Assembly (NCBI RefSeq): GCF_018742245.1
Contig: NZ_CP036132.1
Location: forward strand, 2,041,001-2,105,000
DNA from: Bacillus mycoides
GTDB lineage: Bacteria > Bacillota > Bacilli > Bacillales > Bacillaceae_G
Reading direction: 5' to 3'
Length of the DNA stretch: 64,000 bases
The translations under genes and the position numbers were made by a program. Shown in pieces: positions 61,609 to 64,000 of the stretch. The notes below the pieces were generated by a model. It was given only the letters and a program-made list of their open reading frames with translations. It had not been told where the DNA came from and did not search any database. Each line of letters starts with the position of its first letter. Within the stretch, counting starts at the first letter, position 1.

Positions 61609-62808
61609 TTGCAAGAAGTTGCTGAGTTTCGTATGCCGAAGTCTGTATTATATGGGAGAAATTCGTTTGAAAAACTAGGGGATCAATCAAGAAAGTTAGG
61701 GAAAAGGGCTTTTATTGTAAGTGATACAATTATGGAGAAGTTGGGTTATGTTGAAAGATGTATGGATCACTTAAATGCGAAAGGGATTACTGTTATTACG
61801 TACAATGAAGTAAATACTGAGCCTACAAATTTATACGTATTAGAAGCGTTATCTATTTGTAAAAAAGGAAAATGCGATTTTATCATAGGTATTGGCGGAG
61901 GAAGTTGTATTGATGTTGCGAAAGCAGTAGCAGTGTTATATACAAATGGTGGAGAAATTGAAGATTACGTCCAAAAGGATATAGAAATAGAATACAATCC
62001 ACTACCGCTAATCGCAATCCCAACGACTTCTGGTACTGGATCGGAAGTAACAAGTGTAGCAGTAATTACGAATAAAAAAACAGATGTGAAAATGATGATA
62101 AAACATCCAAGCTTTATCCCTCATGTTGCGATAATAGACCCGATTTTTACAAGTTCGGTACCACCTCATATTACTGCAGCAACGGGAGTAGATGCATTAT
62201 GCCATGCAATTGAAGCTTATATTTCTAAAGTTTCACAACCTCTTACAGATGTTCTTGCTCTTTCAGCTATTGAAAGCATTATGAAATATTTACGTATCGC
62301 ATATGAAGATGGAGATAATATGGAAGCAAGGGAAGCAATGATGATTGCTTCATTACAAGCTGGGATTGCTTTTTCAAATGCATCTGTTACATTAGTGCAT
62401 GGTATGTCTCGTCCAGTGGGGGCATTATTTCATGTGCCACATGGAATATCGAATGCAATACTATTACCTGCAGTTTTAGAGTTTACAAAAATGAGTGCAA
62501 TAAAAAGGTTAGCGGAAGTAGGACGTAGCTTAAACAAAGATTTGTATTCTCATTCTAATGAAGAAGTAGCGAACTACACGATTGCTGAAATTAAGAAACT
62601 TTGTTTTGATCTTCGTATTCCTAATTTAAGAGAATACGGAATTGATGAAGTAGAATTTGAAAATGCTATTTCTAAAATGGCGAAAGATGCTATCGAAAGT
62701 GGGAGTCCAAGTAACAATCCACGAGTTCCATCTTATGATGAAATAAAAGAGCTCTATCGAAAATGCTTTGACTATAAATATGAGTCTACTACAAAAGTTA
62801 TTTTCTGA
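61609..62808 (+). CDS. Iron-containing alcohol dehydrogenase
   Basis: The 399-aa protein has the NAD-binding GIGGGSCIDVAKA (about 94-106), TTSGTGSEVT, and metal ligands in ATGVDALCHAIEAYIS, VHGMSRPVGALFHVPHGISNAILLP. This is group III Fe-ADH, which includes 1,3-propanediol, lactaldehyde and 4-hydroxybutyrate dehydrogenases. TTG at 61609 is eight bases after AGAAGGGG; a GTG at 61600 overlaps that site. The GntP permease upstream may bring in its substrate. Confidence 0.88.
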   Translation: MQEVAEFRMPKSVLYGRNSFEKLGDQSRKLGKRAFIVSDTIMEKLGYVERCMDHLNAKGITVITYNEVNTEPTNLYVLEALSICKKGKCDFIIGIGGGSCIDVAKAVAVLYTNGGEIEDYVQKDIEIEYNPLPLIAIPTTSGTGSEVTSVAVITNKKTDVKMMIKHPSFIPHVAIIDPIFTSSVPPHITAATGVDALCHAIEAYISKVSQPLTDVLALSAIESIMKYLRIAYEDGDNMEAREAMMIASLQAGIAFSNASVTLVHGMSRPVGALFHVPHGISNAILLPAVLEFTKMSAIKRLAEVGRSLNKDLYSHSNEEVANYTIAEIKKLCFDLRIPNLREYGIDEVEFENAISKMAKDAIESGSPSNNPRVPSYDEIKELYRKCFDYKYESTTKVIF

Positions 62809-62968
62809 ATATTCTTTAATTATTTCCGTGGAAATGAAAAATAACTTTAAATCATGTAGAGGGTTTATGTGATAAAGAAAATGTTTTCATTGCTATAAAA
62901 CGATATTCATTATGTATAAATTACAGTATTAGTGTTGACTAAAACAATATTATCTTAAAGATGAATAT

Positions 62969-63073
62969 ATGAAATTAATAGGTCTTATTGGTGGAATGAG
63001 CTGGGAATCATCTACTGAGTATTACAAAATAATAAATGAAGAAATAAAAATAAGATATAATTTTATTATGTAA
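62969..63073 (+). pseudogene. Asp/Glu racemase N-terminal stub
   Basis: ATG at 62969 encodes MKLIGLIGGMSWESSTEYYK, the hallmark N-terminus of aspartate/glutamate racemase family proteins (about 230 aa). The frame stops after 34 codons and nothing of the rest follows. No ribosome binding site of note is seen. It is a deletion remnant. Confidence 0.75.
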
Positions 63074-63147
63074 ACAAAATCGTATGTGTGGAAAACATTC
63101 AGAAAATATCTTATAATGTAAGTGGTTACATTTGAGGGGGAATGCGG

Positions 63148-63621
63148 ATGTTTTCAGTTCAACCAATCGCATTTGTACATAATGAAAGAAAGGAAATAAA
63201 AGATGATGAGTGGGGAGATGTAAGATCCTGTATTACTTTAACTGATATGTATACAGAGGAAAGTATACAAGGGATCGAAGAGTTTTCTCATATTGAAGTT
63301 ATTTTCTATTTTCATAAAGTAACAGATGAACAAATTCAACATTCTGCTAGACACCCTAGAAATAATAGTAAGTATCCAAAAGTAGGGATTTTTGCACAGC
63401 GTGGAAAAAATCGTCCGAATCGACTAGGAGCGACAATTGTTAAAGTGATAAAAAGGGATGGAAATGCAATTGTGGTTGAAGGATTAGATGCAATCGATGG
63501 TACACCGATATTGGATATTAAGCCTGTTATGAAAGAATTTATACCGAGGGAAGAAATAAAGCAGCCTAAATGGGCAACAGATATTATGAAACAGTATTGG
63601 AAGGGGAACGGAGTAAAATGA
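63148..63621 (+). CDS. TrmO/TsaA-like methyltransferase-domain protein
   Basis: The 157-aa protein matches the TsaA/TrmO fold: PIAFVHNERKE, EEFSHIEVIFYFHKV, RGKNRPNRLGATIVKVIKRDGN, VEGLDAIDGTPILDIKPV. TrmO methylates t6A37 in tRNA-Thr using SAM; this protein has only the N-terminal barrel domain, as in many Firmicutes, so the substrate is uncertain. ATG 63148 is seven bases after GAGGGGG. The stop overlaps the next gene's ATG. Confidence 0.85.
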   Translation: MFSVQPIAFVHNERKEIKDDEWGDVRSCITLTDMYTEESIQGIEEFSHIEVIFYFHKVTDEQIQHSARHPRNNSKYPKVGIFAQRGKNRPNRLGATIVKVIKRDGNAIVVEGLDAIDGTPILDIKPVMKEFIPREEIKQPKWATDIMKQYWKGNGVK

Positions 63622-64000
63622 GAATATATGAAGCAACAATTGCAGATTTAGATGGACTAGCATCTGTTTTTAATAACTATCGAGTATTTTATCGACAAGA
63701 TTCTGATATTGAAGGAGCAAAAGTGTTTTTACGAAATCGAATCGAGAGAAAAGAATCCATTATTTTCGTCGCAGTTGAAGACGGTGAATATATTGGATTC
63801 ACGCAACTATATCCTTCGTTTTCTTCCATTTCGATGAAAGAATTATGGATTTTAAATGATCTGTTTGTACAAGAGGCAAAGCGCGGAGCCGGAACAGGTA
63901 AAAAATTATTAGAAGCTGCTAAAGAATTCGCCTTAGAAAATGGCGCAAAAGGTGTAAAATTACAAACAGAGATTGATAATTTATCAGCTCAGCGATTATA
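63618..64000 (+). CDS. GNAT N-acetyltransferase (partial, runs off window)
   Basis: The frame begins MRIYEATIADLDGLASVFNN at the ATGA overlap with the TrmO-like gene and continues to the window edge. It has the acetyl-CoA-binding motif region WILNDLFVQEAKRGAGTGKKLLEAAKEFA (V-x-x-x-x-R-G-x-G-x-G-K). It transfers an acetyl group from acetyl-CoA to an unknown amine. Translational coupling suggests co-expression with the TrmO-like gene. Confidence 0.88.
   Translation, partial: MRIYEATIADLDGLASVFNNYRVFYRQDSDIEGAKVFLRNRIERKESIIFVAVEDGEYIGFTQLYPSFSSISMKELWILNDLFVQEAKRGAGTGKKLLEAAKEFALENGAKGVKLQTEIDNLSAQRL

Noticed and set aside
1..64000. CRISPR arrays, rRNA and tRNA genes
   Set aside because: No regularly spaced repeats and no tRNA or rRNA sequence were noticed; the only regular repeats are protein-coding.

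Overview
The window comes from a chromosome of the Bacillus cereus group (B. cereus / thuringiensis / anthracis relatives). The evidence is low GC, strong AGGAGG ribosome binding sites, many Bacillus orthologues (YeaC-YeaD-YebA, YpgQ, YpgR, YfmR, BrxA, YpiP, Amj), the archaeal-type AspRS and type-2 IleRS paralogues, a bcr1-like repeat, spore-surface genes and a type VII LXG toxin operon. No rRNA, tRNA or CRISPR array was seen.

Layout. 1-7.9 kb: end of an ECF-type sigma factor overlapping an anti-sigma-like membrane protein, an MBL hydrolase, a glutathione peroxidase, and the overlapping yeaC-yeaD-yebA operon (MoxR ATPase, DUF58, transglutaminase-like). 8-11 kb: wreck of an anaerobic nitrate respiration locus. 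The narG promoter with its FNR box and the first codons survive, a TnpB-only IS200/IS605-type element sits in narG codon 12, and narG breaks off about 56 codons later directly against scdA, the Fe-S repair gene, which has its own FNR-like box. 11-16.5 kb: coiled-coil excalibur protein, small proteins, secreted lipase-like hydrolase, Cys-rich BclA-C-type spore protein, SpoVS paralogue.

16.7-26.2 kb: a defective prophage between a 30-bp direct repeat (attL 16741-16770, attR 26156-26185), integrated at the 3' end of a Pro/Gln/Tyr-rich gene. A frameshifted, 5'-truncated integrase is fused to late tail genes, followed by BppU-type baseplate protein, holin and GH25 endolysin. Between two copies of a lysin 3' end lies a cargo: an LXG toxin operon (Lap1, Lap2, LXG-HNH toxin, SMI1 immunity), a second orphan toxin/immunity-like pair and a truncated Rap gene.

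27-40 kb: housekeeping genes (HD hydrolase, ABC-F YfmR, BI-1 family, SSB paralogue, TetR-monooxygenase pair with a palindromic operator, YpgR, DCC protein, bacilliredoxin, YpiP, methyltransferase). 36-56 kb holds four T-box leaders, upstream of argS, ileS (type 2), an archaeal-type aspS and a Na+-coupled amino-acid symporter. Between them are a 1400-aa TPR / C39-like peptidase protein, a TetR-DUF418 pair and an M36-type metalloprotease. The aspS leader also carries a small overlapping ORF that opens with a run of Asp and Asn codons behind a near-perfect Shine-Dalgarno. 56-64 kb: hydrolases, Amj flippase, HAD phosphatase, bcr1-like repeat, GntP permease, an unexplained structured intergenic region, Fe-alcohol dehydrogenase, an Asp racemase stub, TrmO-like protein and the start of a GNAT acetyltransferase.

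Main candidates for something new are the Asp/Asn-codon uORF upstream of aspS, the TPR-C39-TPR giant protein, the structured region near 61.4 kb, and the toxin cargo nested between duplicated lysin tails in the dead prophage.
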